A stretch of 64,000 bases of DNA, taken from the NCBI GenBank assembly GCA_023213315.1, contig JAKCPI010003083.1:124001-188000 (forward strand), given 5' to 3'. The translations under genes and the position numbers were made by a program. Positions 32,535 through 44,625 of the stretch are shown here, piece by piece. Under the pieces are notes generated by a model, which worked only from the letters and a program-made list of their open reading frames with translations, did not search any database and was not told the DNA's origin. Every line of letters begins with the position of its first letter. The stretch's first letter is position 1. This DNA comes from Euborellia annulipes. Lineage: Eukaryota; Arthropoda; Insecta; Dermaptera; Anisolabididae.

Positions 32535-33636
32535 ATAAAAAAAAAAATTAGTAAAAGGTTTTATTGATAACATGATTAGTGTTTTAACAGGGGGCAATAT
32601 TATTACATCTTTTCAATTTTTATAATGTTCGAGAATATTAAATTTTATCTTTTTTAACAAAGATGGACTTTGTTCAAACAAAAATAAATGTCAGTATGAG
32701 ATCTATTCTAATTAAAATTCTTTATACCCCGCTACTTAATGAGAAACCTTGGATTTTTTATTAAATGAATTAATCAGAATGAATAACAATTAACATGTAA
32801 TGTTTAAAAAAATAATTATGTTAAAACTTAATACTTTTTTTTTTTAAATATTGACCCAACTTCTCACTTTAATAGCCAGTAGATATGCATCTTTACGAAA
32901 GATAAAACCTTAATAGAGAACCTTTTCATTCTTTTTTTTTAAATTAAATTAATATTTTTAGGCCTCGAGTGAAGGAGAAAATATCCATATTTATGAAAAG
33001 ATTTATATACATAGATAGTAATATTAATAATTAAAAAAAAGCAAATGTAAAGTATATTATTTTTGTTAATTAAAAAAAAAAGAACAAAAAAAGAGAGGAT
33101 ATTGACATACAAACAAAAGTAAAAAAAAAAGAATGAGAATATCTTGAATTTTCATAATCATATTTTTTAATATTAAATTTTTTTGTTCTATATACGTACA
33201 CGCTTTTGCTGGGTTTATTCCGTTCCCTTATCCTTTTCTTTCTTTATTAAAAGTATGGTTATTCTTTTTTAATTTAATCTAAAATTTTTTTCAAAGACGA
33301 ATAAGAAAAGGTCGTAACTTGTATGTACTCAACCACTCAGGGATAAAATCAAATTAATACTATTGTTTTGTTATAATAACTTTTTTTTTTTTTAGAAAGA
33401 GAGAATTTTTATAAATAATCTTGTTAGGGAATGAAATTAAAGCTTCTCAAAGTCAAGGACCACGTAAAAATAAAGCTCACATTTTAATTAATAAAAATTG
33501 ATATTTAGAAGGTAAACTCCTGAGATCTGAAATCTCGTCATCGAATTTTCAGTAGAACAAAACAAAAAAGAGAAAGTAAAAAATTTAAGAAAGATAAAAA
33601 GTAATTTTATAAAAGTTGTGAAAATAATTTAAAAAA
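32535..33636. other. AT-rich intron, no gene seen
   Basis: Low-complexity A/T sequence, with no recognised repeat or coding sequence. Confidence 0.6.
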
Positions 33637-34387
33637 TCTGGTGTGATCACAGCACATAACTCTCTCTTATCTTTGGTAAAAGAAAGTTGTGTACTGTGCT
33701 TGTCACACCAGATTTTTTGTGTCGAGATATATTTAGTTTCCGCCAATATATTAGAATTCAAGATTTTTTTTTAGGCCATTTTTATTTAAGCAATTTGGAT
33801 ACCAACTGCCGGACTGCCTGGGATCCGAACCCCTGACCCTTGGTATACAAGGGAGATGCGCTACCATACGCCAAACCCGGGCCTATAATTCAAGATATAA
33901 AATTTATAAACATGGAAAAATATTTATATTTTGTTACCATAGCAACCATTTCTCCTATCATTCCTATGAAGTGCAAGAGTAAAGTGGCCTTCAAACAATT
34001 TTGATGGGAAAAAGAGAAAATAAATTTTAAAGAGCATCTAAAAAATAATTGATTTTTGAATTTTAATCAAAAGTGAATTTTGAAAAAAATCGAAAAAAAA
34101 AACTGAAAAAGTACATCAGTAAAGTACTAGTATTTTTTGGCCGATTTTGATCAAAAGTTTATTTTCTCGCTCCAGGAAGGTGTCTAATTTGAATATAAAA
34201 TTTCAGGCTTATAGCCCTCATGCTTAAAATTCAACACAGACACACAGACAGACAATGTCACGAAAACCACTTTTATGGATTCAGGGACCTCAAAACGTGA
34301 AGATCCATCAAAATCTCGACATCGAATTTTTGACATGAATCCAATACATTCTCTATATATTAAACATATATAGAGGTAAGAGAAAGT
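33637..34387 (-). repeat. F1 repeat, complete copy with a nested SINE
   Basis: Hairpin B at 33637-33712, X-box variant GTTACCATAGCAAC at 33933-33946, hairpin A ending GGTAAGAGAAAGT at 34387. The copy is split at 33765-33886 by a short SINE. Confidence 0.9.
33765..33886 (-). repeat. Short tRNA-derived SINE nested in F1
   Basis: Flanked by a perfect 10-bp duplication AATTCAAGAT (33755-33764 and 33887-33896). Minus strand head has GCCCGGGTTTGGCGTATGGT, then GGTATACAAGGGTCAG-like sequence and B-box GGTTCGGATCCCAGGCAGTC. Only the tRNA-like half and a TTGGATACC segment are present. Confidence 0.87.
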
Positions 34388-35002
34388 AAAAGAAATAATG
34401 ATTGATTTTTTATCCCAACACCATCAATCGACATCCGAGAACATAGTAAATAAATAATTTTAATTAACTATAATTGGCCTTCTTATAAGTTTGGAGAACA
34501 CTTCATTGAACAAGCAAGAAATTCTACTGACGTGAGTGGCAACTTCAATTGGAATCAATTAAGGAGAGAACTTTGTGAATAAAAGTATACTATAACAATT
34601 ATCCAATTTCTTAAATAAAACGAATTTATTGAATAATATAATCAACAGGCAGAGGTGAAGAGGGTTGAATTTGAAATAGGATAAAATAAAGTAAACAACA
34701 AACACAAAGATATTTTTTAAGTTTCTGTACAAGTTAGAATACAAGGACAATCCAATAAATGTTCTTTTTTAAATTCCTTTTTTTTCCTTTAAAATAAATT
34801 TTGATTTCTTGTCCCTTAATAGAAAAAGCCTCCCCTCAGGGACATCATTTGAAGGGAATTTGCTCACTCCCAAGAATTTGAAAAAAATAAAATAAAATAA
34901 AATTCTACAAAACATATTGTAACTTATATTTTTACAATTAATATTTAATTAATTATAGCCTAAAATGATTATGGATAGCGTTTGAATTTTTCTTTTTAAA
35001 TT
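34388..35002. other. AT-rich intron, no gene seen
   Basis: No recognised repeat or coding sequence. Confidence 0.6.
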
Positions 35003-35150
35003 TATTTAAAGTCTTTTTCGGCATCGGAGGCAATTAAGATCCCGTCTCTATTTATTTCAATTGATTGGTAGCCAATTCAATTGAAATAAATATTTTTCAC
35101 ATGAGACGGGTTGCGATATCTTGACCCATAGCACAAGAGGCTTCGACGAA
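35003..35150 (-). repeat. Second SINE family, copy with internal inverted repeat
   Basis: TCTTTTTCGGCATCGGAGGC, CCCGTCTC, then ATTTCAATTGATTGGTAG followed by CCAATTCAATTGAAAT, forming a hairpin, and GAGACGGGTTGCGATATCTT. Related copies: 35450-35580, 54035-54105, 62920-63012. Confidence 0.6.
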
Positions 35151-35449
35151 TTTTCCTAAATATTTATAAAATTTATTCAAATTGATTAGTTTTTTCAATT
35201 ATTTCATTAAAAAATTTGGTTTGAAATCCTATAATATAAAATAAAAAATATATAAAAATTTTCAACAACCTTTTTAGGTAAATTTACTTTTATTTACTAT
35301 AATTAATATAAATATATATATATAGATATATACAATATTTTATTTTGCCCACCACTCCCCTTCTAAATTGAAATAACTAACTAACCTCCCCCGTCCTGAC
35401 TTTATTGAAAAGGAGTTTTTAACTTGTTTTTTTTTTTTTTTTTTTTTAT

Positions 35450-35580
35450 TTATATAAGGTTTTTTCGGCATCAGTAAACCCAGTCTCTATTTATCCAATT
35501 CAATTGAAATAAATTTTTTCGCCAGTGAGATCCGAAACCTCGACCTCTCTATCCCCATGCTCAACCTCGAGGTATGTTAT
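35450..35580 (-). repeat. Second SINE family, copy with tRNA-like head
   Basis: TTTTTTCGGCATCAGTAAAC, CAGTCTCTATTTATC, then ATCCGAAACCTCGACCTC (inverted B-box-like) and CCCCATGCTCAACCTCGAGG. On the minus strand this is a tRNA-derived head followed by the GCCGAAAAA tail. Confidence 0.6.
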
Positions 35581-35878
35581 TGGTATTTTAATTTTCTAAG
35601 GAATTTAATTTTTAACTTTATCCAATGATCTTTATAAAAAATTCTATTGCATTAAAGGGAAAACTCTTAAAGGATATTGGTTTGGAAATAATTAAAATCC
35701 CATTGGAAATCCGCTGTCAAATGTAACTTTGATAGGGTTTAGGGACTTTCTCTTGAACTGCTAGTGTTATTTATGGTTCCTTTTTTGCTATCCTATATCA
35801 CCCTTTGAGCCACTCTTAAATTTATTGGAAAACTATATAAATTATAAAAATACTCTTCGCAAAAGGAGACCATTGTTT

Positions 35879-35909
<31 letters not shown>

Positions 35910-36390
35910 CTATCAAATTATTCTCTAATAAATTCAAGTTGTTGTTTTAAAGGTTATGTTTACTAAAAAGAAATATTTCACAATGGATAAGAGCTTTAAG
36001 AGTATTTTTTTTTTTTTTAGACAAAAAGCCTTAACCTATATGACGTAAAATCCCTTCAGGGAATTTTCATCTTCAGCAAAAAAGAAAGCTTTAGGTCTAT
36101 AAAGTGAGTGTGAAAGGGTGTCTTTTTATTTATATCCCTTTTGTTTTCGTTCTGAAGCAGAATATATATCTACTCAACTACTAAAAAATCTTTTATAGAA
36201 CGGGAATGTAGTACATTAGCGTAAAAATAATATTTTCATGCAATAATAATAACAAAATAAATGAGAATTCGAATTTTTTTTTTTATCCATAAATATATGA
36301 GTACAAATATTTTAAAGATGGAATGCTAAACAAAGGAGTAAGTATGGAAGGAATTTGTTATCATGAAAGGAAGCGAGAGCTCTGGGAAAA
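35581..36390. other. AT-rich intron, no gene seen
   Basis: A (TTTA)n microsatellite at about 35878-35909 is the only clear feature. Confidence 0.6.
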
Positions 36391-36393
36391 AAA

Positions 36394-36500
36394 TCTGGTG
36401 TGACTGGTCGCACAGCACACAACTTTCTCTTACCTTCGGTAATCGAAAGTTGTGTTCTGTGCTTGCCACACCAGATTTTTTGTGTCCAGATATATTTAAA
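36394..36500 (-). repeat. Near-solo F1 hairpin B
   Basis: A near-perfect 82-nt hairpin (36394-36475): TCTGGTGTGAC, GCACAGCACACAACTTTC, loop TCTTACCTTCGGTAAT, then the returning arm GAAAGTTGTGTTCTGTGC and CCACACCAGA. About 25 bp of adjoining F1 follows (TTTTGTGTCCAGATATATTT). No other F1 part is attached. Confidence 0.88.
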
Positions 36501-36507
36501 ATATTTA

Positions 36508-37000
36508 ATAGTATGGCGCCCCCCCGCCTCCCACTCCCCTTTCCGAATTATATAAAATAATACAAACAAAAATTTTTATCGCAAAAAAATGTAGCAATGC
36601 AAATAATTATATGCCCTCGGGCTTGGTGTAGTTAGTAGCGCGCCTGCCTTGTATACCAAGGGTCGAGGGTTCGGATCCCAGGCAGTCCGATGATTTTATT
36701 TAACCCATTTGGATACCAAATGGCTTAAATAAGAATGCCTGGGCCCTAAATATATATATTATTAATATAACGGGTATCGTCAAAGCTTTATATGGCCTAA
36801 GATGCCGAAAAGACTGTGTGTATGTGAGTGTGAGGGAAAATATATAAAAAAGTGTGAGTGTTAAAAAAAAAACAATTATTATTATTATTATTATTTATTA
36901 TTTTATTTATAAAACTTTAGTAATCATTTAGAAAATTGCTCGCTGTGGCTAATATTCGCGTCTCCCCTTAAGCTAGTCGGCGTCTTTGGAAAATGCTGGG
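36508..37000. repeat. hAT-like GCCTCCC-family MITE, split by a SINE
   Basis: 36508-36600 (GGCGCCCCCCCGCCTCCC, ATAAAATAATACAAACAAAA) and 36895-37000 (GGCTAATATTCGCGTCTCCC, TTTGGAAAATGCTG) align with the two ends of the complete element at 47312-47745. The left terminus is lost. Confidence 0.7.
36613..36872 (+). repeat. tRNA-derived SINE, complete
   Basis: Head GCCCTCGGGCTTGGTGTAGT (A-box region) and GAGGGTTCGGATCCCAGGCA (B-box). Body TTTGGATACCAAATGGCTTA, GGTATCGTCAAAGC and GCCGAAAAGACTGTG. Tail GTGTGAGTGTT plus A-run. A short AATTAT repeat on both sides suggests the target duplication. Confidence 0.87.
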
Positions 37001-37171
37001 CTAGAGGAAGTTAAAATAAGTCAGAAACAGATTTTTTTTTTTTTAAGTAAATATTTGAAAAAAAAACCCTGATACTTTATCTTTTTTAAATATTTAACTT
37101 TGAATTTTTGATAGCATATCCCTAACAACCAGAGAAACGTGTTAAATTTGTTGTATTGGTTTTATAATATA

Positions 37172-37625
37172 ACAGGTCATTCAATAAGTCCGTAGGATGA
37201 CATATAGTTGGCGTTACTAGAATTTTTTCCATATGATTTTTATTTAGTACTAATCTTCAAACGACAAGTGTATAAATTTGACAGCAATCTAACTATTGAT
37301 TCGTGAGTTATAGAATTTTATGTGAAGCAACTTTTGTTATTGGAAAAAAAAATGGAAAAAGTGAATTTCGAGTTTTAATAAAGCATTGCTTCGAATTGCT
37401 TACCCACCCACCATATTCTCCAGATTTAGCCCCCAGTGACTTTTTCCTGTTTTCAGATCTCAAGAGAATGAATGCTTGCTGGGAATTAATTTAAATCCAA
37501 TGATGAAGTAATCGCTGAAACTGATGCCTATTTTGACGAGAAAGATAAATCGTACTATAAAAGTGGTATCAATATAAAACTCGAAGAAAAAGATTGCAAT
37601 CTGTTATTAGTCATTTACAAATGAA
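37172..37625 (+). pseudogene. Mariner element, internally deleted and frameshifted
   Basis: Starts after TA with ACAGGTCATTCAATAAGTCC, a mariner-type end and 5' leader. The transposase N-terminus (ATGGAAAAAG at 37351, then KSEFRVLIKHCF) has lost one A, putting the ATG out of frame. It is fused straight to the C-terminus: THPPYSPDLAPSDFFLFSDL, then after a further frame change SNDEVIAETDAYFDEKDKSY and YKSGI. The whole central catalytic domain (about two thirds of a usual 345-residue protein) is deleted. The SPDLAPSDFFLF box is mariner-diagnostic. Right terminus not found. Confidence 0.88.
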
Positions 37626-37629
37626 TTAT

Positions 37630-39600
37630 CAAAGGAAAAAAAAAGTCTAAAATTATTTTCCAATTAATTTGAAGACATCAAAAACGAAAAAAACAATCGA
37701 CACCAGTGCGGTATCTGATGATGAAATCATCTCAGTGCGCCTTCTTATGGAAGGGATATAAAAAAGGTTCAATTAATAGGCTAATAAAAGGTTAAAAGGC
37801 ATGTTGATATTTACAGGATATTATTTTAAAAATCTGTAAATAGAAGTAAAAGAAGAATTTAAAAAGTTTTATTTTTTAATTTTCTGCCAAATTTAAGTAA
37901 CGAATTAAAAATTTTAATAATAAGAAGATTAACAGTAGAAGTTTATTGGTATTGGCTGCTTTTGATTTTTTTATAGGCCAATTATAAAAAAAAATCCAAC
38001 CAAATATATATTCATTAAGTGAGTGAGATCGGAAAGGTCACCGAAGTGGAAATCGAAGGGAAAAAGGTTTTCTTTCAACTAATCGTTCTCTAATCCTCTT
38101 TACTAATTCAATAAAAAAAATGTCGATTTTTTTATATAAAATTTTTTTATATATTTATTAAAAGAAGTGAAATAAAGTGTAATTTGTGAAGTGAATTTAA
38201 AATAGGTAGGCCTTATCATTTAAAACAAATTCTTTCTCTCTCTATTTGTTTTGGAAGTTTTTTAATGGAGTGATGTAGAATGAAGTAGCTGATGAAGCTT
38301 TGTGATTTGTTTGAATAGTAGACTATGTAAACACCCTTTAGCTTTAACAGTTTTAGAATTTGGGGTCGATTAAAGTAAAAGCATGGCAAAAGTAATTTTT
38401 TATCTCACGGAGGCCATTTAGACATTAAATGAAGTGAATAAAATATGACGAAATTTTTAAGTGTACTAATAAATAAATTAATTGATCAACAACAAAGGTG
38501 AAATTTTTTATCCTAACTTGATTTTGAAACCTTAAACAAATTAAATAAAAAAAAACTTGATTTTGATCTCACCCATTCAAAATCTATAGATAAATGAATC
38601 GTTTCTCTAATAATATTATTAATAATATTTAGTTAAATAAAATGACTAGAATAATTAAATTGTATTTTAATAATTGAAATATTGTATTCAAATAAGAGAT
38701 ATAGTCTATACAATAATAAAGATGAAATTATCATTAATGAATTTATTCTCTCTATAGATGAATAAAAGGATTAGCAATTAACTTCATTCAAATGAAGTTT
38801 TATATAAAACAGACTCGAAAATGGTAAAAAAAAAAAGTGCGGAAGTAACTCGTGGGAAGCCAATCTCAGAAAGCCATAAAATTATACAACAAAATAATTT
38901 AATTTCAATGAGGGTTGTAATTAATTTATGTTCTTTTTTATTACTTTATTGCCTCAGAATGACTTTCATTTTGGGGTAAATATTTTGGTTCATTGACCTA
39001 TTGACCTAATTTTCGATTAAAACACGAGTTCAATGATAATAAATAAATTTTGTTCATTTATTGTAATATTTTTATTATGCAAAGTGGATTAAGAAGGAGG
39101 TTTGTGAGTATTATTTTAGTTTTTGCTGAATACTTAAGTTTAATTAAAGAGAGTATAATAAACTCATTCTTGAATATATCTGAATTTTTTTTTTCTTTCT
39201 AGACTTGAGAGCATAATAAATTTTAAATATGTAAATGCATTCATTCTGCCGATCTGTGGATTTATTCAACAATTCGAAGTATTGATATTGATTTAAAAAA
39301 AAAGTATTTCCTACTGGTTTCATTACTAACTAAAAAAAATACTTTTTAAAAATGTAATCGAAATTTCAGTTTCATTTTAAATTTATAAGTATTTTAAGCA
39401 AAAGGGAGTACGTAATACTTAAGTTTACTAGTTCTTTTGGTATTGAGCAGTTTTATTCGTAATCATATTCATTGATACCATTACAATCTTGAGTATTAGA
39501 AGTACTTTTGGAAAAGTAATACCAATACTAATATTGAGAGTAAAAAAATATACTAATTATAGGTACTCAAAATATTTGCGACAACTCTAATTTGAATTTT
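37630..39600. other. AT-rich intron, no gene seen
   Basis: 37673-37765 (ACGAAAAAAACAATCGACAC, GTGCGGTATCTGATGATGAA) is slightly richer and unexplained. The rest is low complexity. Confidence 0.55.
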
Positions 39601-39609
39601 GTTGAGCAT

Positions 39610-40155
39610 TTTTTATCGAGATATATTTAGTTTTCGAAAGTACAGTACATTTGAATTCAAGATGTAAAATTTATAAACATGGGAGAATATTTTTATTTTG
39701 TTACGTGGGCAACCATTTCTCCTATCTTTCCCATGAAGTATAAGAGTGGCCATCAGAAGATTCCAATGGCAAAATGAGAATATACATTTTAAAGAGCATC
39801 TAAAAAAATAATTGATTTTTGAATTTTAATCAAAATCGAAGGAGCGAATTTTGATAAAATCCAAAAAAACTGAAAAAGTACATTAGTAAAGTACTAGTAC
39901 TTTTTGGCCGATTTTAGTTAAAACCTTATTTTCACGCCCTGAGGGAGTGCCTAACTTAAATATAAAATTTCAACCTACTCAATCCTTCATGCTTTAAATG
40001 GATACAGACACACAGACAGACCAGTGCGAAAACCACTTGATTCAGGGGACCTCAAAACGTGTATATCCTTCAAAATCTCGACGAATCGAATTTTTGACAT
40101 GAATCCAATACTTTATCTCTATATATATTAACATATATATAGAGGTAAGAGAAAG
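39610..40155 (-). repeat. F1 repeat, minus orientation, lacking hairpin B
   Basis: Begins in TTTTTTATCGAGATATATTT, passes a broken X-box (GTTACGTGGGCAAC), GTACATTAGTAAAGTACTAG and TTTTTGACATGAATCCAATA, and ends in hairpin A GGTAAGAGAAAGC. Confidence 0.85.
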
Positions 40156-41299
40156 CAAAAAAGAAAGATAAGATGCCGAAAAAACTAATAAAAAAGTAAA
40201 AAAGTTTTCATTTTTGGGTTATGACACCACAATATCGGCACCCAAGCTACGCCACTGAATTATTATTAACCTTAATATCAGTCTCTCACAGAATCTGATT
40301 TAAAACAGAAGGGACAGAGAATATAAAAAAATTCTTTTCTCAAAAATTTCCTCATATAAAAGAGTAAAAAAAATTTAAATAGGAAATAAAATAAAGTTTA
40401 CTTTTTGATTTGTATTATTATATTAGTCCTGGCTCTATGCATTCCATACAAGTTTTCCTGTTTTTTTTTTCTACCTTCTCCCATTTTTATATTTAACTTG
40501 AGAAGAAATATGCACGATTTGTTTTTGCTATATATATTCCCTCATCTTCTCTACCATCATCATCTTGCATCCTGTTTTTTTTTTTCTTCAGATTGGTTGA
40601 AATAAACGTAAAGCATTATTCCCGTTCCCTTTTCCGTTACCAAACCATTCATCCGAGACTCCTATATCCAAGGGATCATCTTTTTTTTCTTTTATATATA
40701 TAAATTCTATGATGTTTATCAAATATACAAATAACAAAAAAAAGGGGGGAAACAAGATTGGAAAATATAAATCCATTTAACTTTTAAAAAAATATACATA
40801 GATTATTTATACTACATAGTAGAGGGCTTTTAGAGTAATTAAAAACAATTCATTTTCGATTAATCTGTTGAATGGATATATTTTTAAGGGGGGGGGGGGT
40901 GAAGAAAGTGGTGAATTGTATAATCACATCGTATTTTTAATATCTTTTTTGACGTTTTGAGAATATTAAATATAAGGATAACAATCTCTTTTATGATATG
41001 AGATAAAAAGAAATTAAAAATGCCGATTAACATACAATTAAATATATTTTTTATAAAATATGAATATGGCCCTATATATACTTGTATAAACTTCAAGGCG
41101 AAATTAATCTGTTGGTAATAATGTCAGAATTTTTCAAACAATACAATAATAGCAATAGCATTCAAAAACATACAATATCAAAATATATACAAAAACAATA
41201 CAATAATGTTAGTTAAATACAAAAACAATACAATCTCAGCAATAGCATTCAAGTTTATAAAAGTTAATATTATAAATTTTTGAAAATGAAAAATTATAA
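40156..41299. other. AT-rich intron with a solo hAT terminus
   Basis: AGCTACGCCACTG at 40244-40256 is an isolated copy of the hAT-type terminus. (TA)n and pyrimidine runs otherwise. Confidence 0.5.
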
Positions 41300-41307
41300 T
41301 TTCAAGG

Positions 41308-41581
41308 CAAGGCGGATACAGGGGAGGGGGTAAAAGGGGTTATTACCCCCTCCCCCTGAGATTTGAGAAAAATATTTTTTTTTTGAATAAAATTTTATTT
41401 TTAATATAAAATTTTAAAAATTAATACTTAAAAATTTGATTTATATATATGTATTCTGGTAAACAAATACAGAATGCGCCTTTAAATTACCGAAAGTAAG
41501 AAAAAATTGTGTGCTGTGCGACCAGTCACACCAGATTCATTCACCCCCCCCCCCCCCGAAAACTCCCTGGATCCCATCTTG
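41308..41581. mobile_element. hAT-type MITE carrying an F1 hairpin-B relative (copy 3)
   Basis: Ends CAAGGCGGATACAGG and CCTGGATCCCATCTTG, 8-bp duplication TTTCAAGG / TTTCAAGA (41300-41307 and 41582-41589). The interior ATTCTGGTAAACAAATACAG to GTGCTGTGCGACCAGTCACA then CCAGATT matches hairpin B. Confidence 0.9.
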
Positions 41582-41589
41582 TTTCAAGA

Positions 41590-43234
41590 TGGATTGAATT
41601 TAATTATAACTCATAGAAATAAAAAAAAATGAAAGTACCTTTCAATTAATAACTAACAATATTAACGAATAAAATTAATTTATCTTTAATATATACCATG
41701 TATATATTCATGTAGGCTTTTAAGCCTTTAAAGATCAAGATATCATGGTGACCACACATCTACTTTTTGATCATTCTCCACTCTGAATTTTTAATGGCCG
41801 TTTTGTCCCTGAAGACAGCTTCTAATTCGGGTCTCTGAAAGTGATATCTCCCTTTGAACCTCTTGGGAAGGGATCCCAAGCAGACCCGTGCCCAGGATTT
41901 CAAATTGGGCGGTTTTGACCTAAAAAGATCTTATCTGCCTGCTCTAAAAGGGAATTCTTTTTTTTAGAAATTAAATATAAACATTAAATATGAATAAGAA
42001 TGTTTTAAAGAAGTAAATTGAATTGTCCAAGAGTAAAATTAATTATTAAAAAAATTAATTCAATTATTTTGTTTGCTTTGCAATTCGCCCCCCCCCCCCC
42101 CTCCCTCTCCTTTTTTTTTTCTTTAGAATTGTGGTAATCGTAATTAATTTCAACTTTTCCTAGATAGGCGTTGGAAAATGAATTTTCTGTCTGGCGAAAA
42201 GTTCCTACATAGATATATTAGCAAGTATTAAACATGTCTATGTGTGTGTGTGAATTTGGAAAGAAGGTTATGTTGATTAAAATATCCTCCACCTCTCGCT
42301 TCCTTTACTTTTCTTCTTCAATAGGGAACAAAGAAAAGAAAGAGAACAAAACATAAAGTTTCCATATTGATTTGGGGCCAAGTGAAAAGGCTTTCTAACA
42401 GGGTAAAAAAAAAAAAGTCGAAACTGATAAATTACTGTACTTTCGATTAAAAACAATAAATCTCGAAATAAAAGAGGATTTAATTCATAACTGAATAAAA
42501 CATTCATTATCCGACAACACAAATCAACCAAATCGTTCAGGGATAAATCATAATTAAGCCCGTTTCCCTTCTTTTTCATATTTAATTCCATGACAAGATT
42601 CCATTAAATATAAAGATTCTATTAATTAACACTGTTTTATATATATAGATGTATATACAGTTTGTGTTTTTGCTGGAGTTAATCCGCAAATCTCTTGAAG
42701 AGAATTAAAATGTTTAAATAAAAAACCCTTTTGCTTAAATTCTTTTTAATCATTCATGTGTTTTTTTTTAATATATAAATTTATTATTTTACTAATGTAT
42801 ATTTAAAATTTTTTAAACTTTAAATCCTAATAAATATTTAAAGGGCTTTAAAAAATAAAATAAGACTGTTAAAAAGGAAAACACAAAAAAAAGGGCTTTT
42901 TTATTATTCTTGAAAAATGTTAACCAATTTAATATAAAGAAAAACTCTCTGCTCAAAGATTAAGGATCACAAACAGAACTAATTATACTGAATTTCCTGC
43001 TCTTTCGAACGGTCATCTATATTAAAAAATATTTTTGTTAAAGAGGTAAAGAAGGAAATGAAATTTACTAACCCTTCATCACCGCAAAGTTTCCATTAAA
43101 TGTGGAGGAAAGTCTTAGAACATCAATAAGTAATTTTAGTAAATTTGTGAAGGTGAGATTAGAAACACCAAATTTTAGACAAATAATAATTAGGAGATGG
43201 TTATGGAGTGTTTTCTTGTCTTAAATTATTTTTG
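41590..43234. other. AT-rich intron, no gene seen
   Basis: 41740-41930 is moderately GC-richer (GGTGACCACACATCTAC, CCCGTGCCCAGGATTTC) and may be an eroded MITE end. A 104-codon minus frame (42277-42591) has no recognisable domain. Confidence 0.55.
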
Positions 43235-43238
43235 TTAA

Positions 43239-43635
43239 GGTGCGCGTCTCGAAAAGCCGTTAGAAGACGATTCACTACCGAGTTACTCTAGGCGGCAAGA
43301 GATGGCGTTAGTTTTTCCCATTGGAAAACAAGGGATTTATTCCATTTCATTTGAAATATTCCAGCTAATTAATTAAGGGTAAAAAATTAATTATTTTTTA
43401 ACACAATGATTACTAATTTAATTATCATAAGATATAGAACGAATTTTTTTAAAATATCTTTTATTTAATGCGATTAATCTAAAAAAAAAAATTTATTTTT
43501 TCGAAAATCAAAAAAAGGGCTTCTATAAGTTGTCGATATTTTAAATAGCTTTAATTTAAAAAAAAATTTGAGGTCGATAGCTTCAAAATTGTGGCCGCTG
43601 GAATCTCCCAAAATTAGCACCCCGAGACGCGCACC
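43239..43635. mobile_element. TTAA-flanked MITE, 397 bp
   Basis: Perfect 13-bp ends GGTGCGCGTCTCG / CGAGACGCGCACC, each bordered by TTAA (43235-43238 and 43636-43639), consistent with piggyBac-type target use. No coding sequence. Confidence 0.85.
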
Positions 43636-43639
43636 TTAA

Positions 43640-44625
43640 ACGATTATATTCCGAAAAATGAATTAAACATATCCGTTATTTTAATTAAAAATTGACGAAT
43701 TTAGATTTAAAAAAAAAAATTAAGTTTTTATGCAACGATTATGCATGTGTGTGTTTTATGTCGTCTGGGGGATGAAATCGGAGATGAGGTTAGTAAATTT
43801 AGTCAATAAATTAAATTGAAACGCGATCTCTCACACACAATGCAAATAAACATTTCAATTCCATTTATTAGACTCTCTCTTTCCCTTGGCTCAATCATTT
43901 CCTCTTCAAAAAAAAAAATCAATTTATTTAATTTTATATACTTTTCCAATCGCTTCAATAGTAGATGGTAAATATTGATCTGAAAATATTTATCAAGGCT
44001 AATTAATTTTTTTGATGTTTGAAAAAATATATATTTTTGATATAAATACAGACTTTATATCAATATACAGTATTAAAGTCAAATATACTTAAGTTTTAAT
44101 TTATTCCATATTTTGCCTTTTATTTCTCTTTTTAAATTTGAAAAAAAAAGATTTCACGAATTTTTGTTTTTATAAATTACTACGGTATTTTCAATATGAA
44201 AAATAGGGAAAAGCAAGAGAAATGAATTTTATTGTGATTAAAACGCAGAAATTTTAAAATTACTATACTGATAAAGTTAAACATTATTAAGCTTACTGGT
44301 GAAGATAGGGATACAATTTATTTATTTTTGATTATTGATAGCTTTTATGAGAGATATGATTGTTCAAGAGACAATATGTTTCCCATTGTTTCGCTGTTTT
44401 CCAAAATAATAATGGAATAAATATGGTTTTTTTGTAAACAAAGCAAAAAGATAAATCGGATATTATATTTCATAACCTTATTTCATGTATTTTCTAAAAG
44501 ATTAAATTAAGGATTAATCGTATTTATGAAAGGAATATTAAAAAATAAGGTTATAAAAATTTTAATTAAAAGATTTTATTTGTTTTGCATGAGTCTATTT
44601 TGTAATAAATAATTAATGAAAAAAA
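43640..44625. other. AT-rich intron, no gene seen
   Basis: Low-complexity AT-rich DNA, no recognised element. Confidence 0.6.

Noticed and set aside
42277..42591. 104-codon minus-strand open frame
   Set aside because: No recognisable domain, no conserved neighbour, plausible by chance in AT-rich DNA.
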